Assembly: GCA_009731375.1 (NCBI GenBank)
Contig: BJOX01000176.1
Span: forward strand, 380,652-419,056
Length of the DNA stretch: 38,405 nucleotides
Source of the DNA: Paulinella micropora
Taxonomy: Eukaryota; Cercozoa; Imbricatea; Euglyphida
Direction: 5' to 3'
Every line of letters begins with the position of its first letter. Position 1 is the first letter of the stretch. The position numbers and the translations under genes are program-made. Below are positions 37,597 through 38,405 of the stretch, piece after piece. Below the pieces are notes generated by a model. That model was given only the letters and a program-made list of their open reading frames with translations, searched no databases and was not told the origin of the DNA.

Positions 37597-37910
37597 ACTG
37601 TCTGTATGTCCCTGCACCCAAAACATCTCAAGAAAAAACATATTATATGTACACAGGAAGCGCATCAATAAAAATTCCCCGCCCATGCTTTTTCCCTTGA
37701 CACTGCTTTCCCTCTGAAAATTTCCATACCCCGTTGATTTTATTAGCGACTCCAGATTGTTACAATGGTATGATATTTAATAAACGATAACTGTCCTAAC
37801 GATATGAAGACTGTGGAATACCTAAAGTAGGGACTCCGTAGACTTCAGACCAAGGATAACCGACAGACCGGAACAGTAAGTATTGTCATTATATACCGGG
37901 TGGGCAGGCA
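37597..37910. other. Interior and right terminal inverted repeat of the DNA transposon
   Basis: Continues the sequence interrupted by E3. From about 37757 to 37910 it is the inverted counterpart of 26675-26611 joined to 10605-10511. It contains the uninterrupted version of the site where E2 sits on the left side (GATATGAAGACTGTGGAATACC near 37801-37822). It ends GGTGGGCAGGCA before TA. Confidence 0.7.

Positions 37911-37993
<83 letters not shown>
37911..37993 (+). repeat. ATT/TAT microsatellite (about 28 units)
   Basis: Pure trinucleotide repeat directly against the right end of the inverted-repeat element. Frames through it (poly-Ile, poly-Leu, poly-Asn on the other strand) are artefacts. 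Confidence 0.97.
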
Positions 37994-37994
<1 letters not shown>

Positions 37995-38043
37995 AGTATG
38001 GCACCCCACGGGAAGAGGAGGTGGTTGGGCCTCTTCCCACTGG

Positions 38044-38216
38044 TTTCGAGGCTATGTCGTTGTGTTGGCTCCGAGGCTATGTTGTTGTGTTGGTTCCGAG
38101 GCTATGTTGTTGTGTTGGTTCCGAGGCTCTGTTGTTGTGTGGGTTCCGAGGCTATGTCGATGTGGGTTCCGAGGCTATGTTGTTGCGTTGGTTCCGAGGC
38201 CATGTCGTTGTGTTGT
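38044..38216 (+). repeat. 25-bp minisatellite, about 7 copies
   Basis: The unit CCGAGGCTATGTTGTTGTGTTGGTT has exact 25-bp spacing for the first units (CG at 38047, 38072, 38097) and is slightly diverged later. The period is not a multiple of three, so the overlapping frames are not repeat proteins. Confidence 0.9.
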
Positions 38217-38405
38217 TTTTTATAAGACATACACCACGTGGGATCAAAGGGGTATGTACATTCCGAGATCTAGGGGTGGTGACGGGTTTCGAGGCGTCCC
38301 AGACACTTTTACCACAAAACGTCCTCATGCGCTGGCAGACCGCATGAAATGTCTGCTACCCCTGTGAGTACCTCCATGCGGGACCTACAGTCTCGTGGAG
38401 CTCTC
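38217..38405. other. Unassigned tail at the window edge
   Basis: No repeat partner in the window. A plus frame (37900-38367) runs through the minisatellite and ends just before CTGTGAGTACC, which resembles a 5' splice donor. An exon of a host gene cannot be excluded, but there is no domain to support it. Confidence 0.25.

Larger units (their letters stand above)
10511..37910. mobile_element. Non-autonomous DNA transposon with long terminal inverted repeats, split by two LTR retrotransposons
   Basis: The sequence 10511-10605 (TGCCGGCCCACCCGGTATAT...) is the inverted copy of the sequence ending at 37910, with about 88% identity over 94 bp. The match resumes on the far side of E2: 26611-26675 (CCTCAGTCTTCATATCGTTA...) pairs with 37757-37817. 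Removing E2 (10618-26610) and E3 (26983-37596) leaves about 780 bp with terminal inverted repeats of about 160 bp. Both ends are flanked by TA (10509-10510 and 37911-37912), as expected for a Tc1/mariner-type target duplication, although two bases can match by chance. No transposase frame is visible inside, so the element would be MITE-like. The superfamily is inferred. Confidence 0.7.

Noticed and set aside
10511-37910. A giant (27-kb) inverted-repeat transposon carrying retroviral-like integrase and other genes
   Set aside because: Each gene set has its own LTRs and lies on the minus strand as a complete retrotransposon. Removing them leaves a 0.8-kb element, so the large span is nesting and not one mobile unit.
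37883-38367. Val/Leu/Cys-rich frames at the right end resembling a membrane protein
   Set aside because: They run through an ATT microsatellite and a 25-bp minisatellite in all three frames. Hydrophobicity comes from GTT/TTG content.
1-38405. CRISPR arrays, rRNA or tRNA genes, bacterial operons
   Set aside because: No direct repeats with unique spacers of constant length, no rRNA-like or cloverleaf sequence, and no ribosome-binding-site-linked gene clusters. The window is eukaryotic repeat DNA.

Overview
The window looks like a repeat-rich intergenic block from a eukaryotic nuclear genome, probably a protist. It has four assembly gaps (runs of N), many micro- and minisatellites, no bacterial-style operons and no convincing host gene. 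Nearly all coding potential belongs to retrotransposons. The mixed base composition and element types would fit an alveolate such as a perkinsid or chromerid, but that is a guess and the sequence does not settle it.

Layout. (1) 1-5928, plus strand: a decayed DIRS-order (PAT/Ngaro-like) tyrosine-recombinase retrotransposon. It has a Ser/Thr/Pro-rich and CCCH-finger Gag-like part, the end of a reverse transcriptase, RNase H, a frameshifted tyrosine recombinase, and split direct repeats B1-A2-B2 at the 3' end. (2) 5929-7401: AT-rich, apparently non-coding. (3) 7402-8511, plus: the 3' end of a Ty3/Gypsy-like pol ('E1'), then about 2 kb of non-coding sequence with several tandem repeats. (4) 10511-37910: an apparent non-autonomous DNA transposon with long terminal inverted repeats and a TA target duplication. 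Its own sequence is only about 0.8 kb, because two LTR retrotransposons sit inside it. 'E2' (10618-26610, minus) is about 16 kb, old and full of frameshifts. It carries gag, pol and a large third ORF between pol and the 3' LTR. 'E3' (26983-37596, minus) is young: its LTRs are identical apart from one G in a homopolymer, it has a 4-bp ACTG target duplication, and its gag (898 aa) and pol (over 1,900 aa) are open. (5) 37911-38405: an ATT microsatellite, a 25-bp minisatellite and a short unassigned tail.

How the parts work together. In E3, Gag and Pol lie in one reading frame separated by a single TGA followed by CTG, so Pol is probably made by stop-codon readthrough. E2 and E3 share LTR termini (TGTAGGC...ACA on the sense strand), the first eight bases of the primer-binding site (TGGAGTCC) and a G-rich polypurine tract. 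E1, E2 and E3 share an uncharacterised domain after the integrase GPY module. All three Gag-like regions that can be read (DIRS-like, E2, E3) carry a CCCH-type finger where most retroelement Gags carry a CCHC knuckle.

The most novel-looking items are the conserved Pol C-terminal domain, the third ORF of E2, the in-frame Gag-TGA-Pol junction, and the E3 protease, whose active-site DTG reads KVG.
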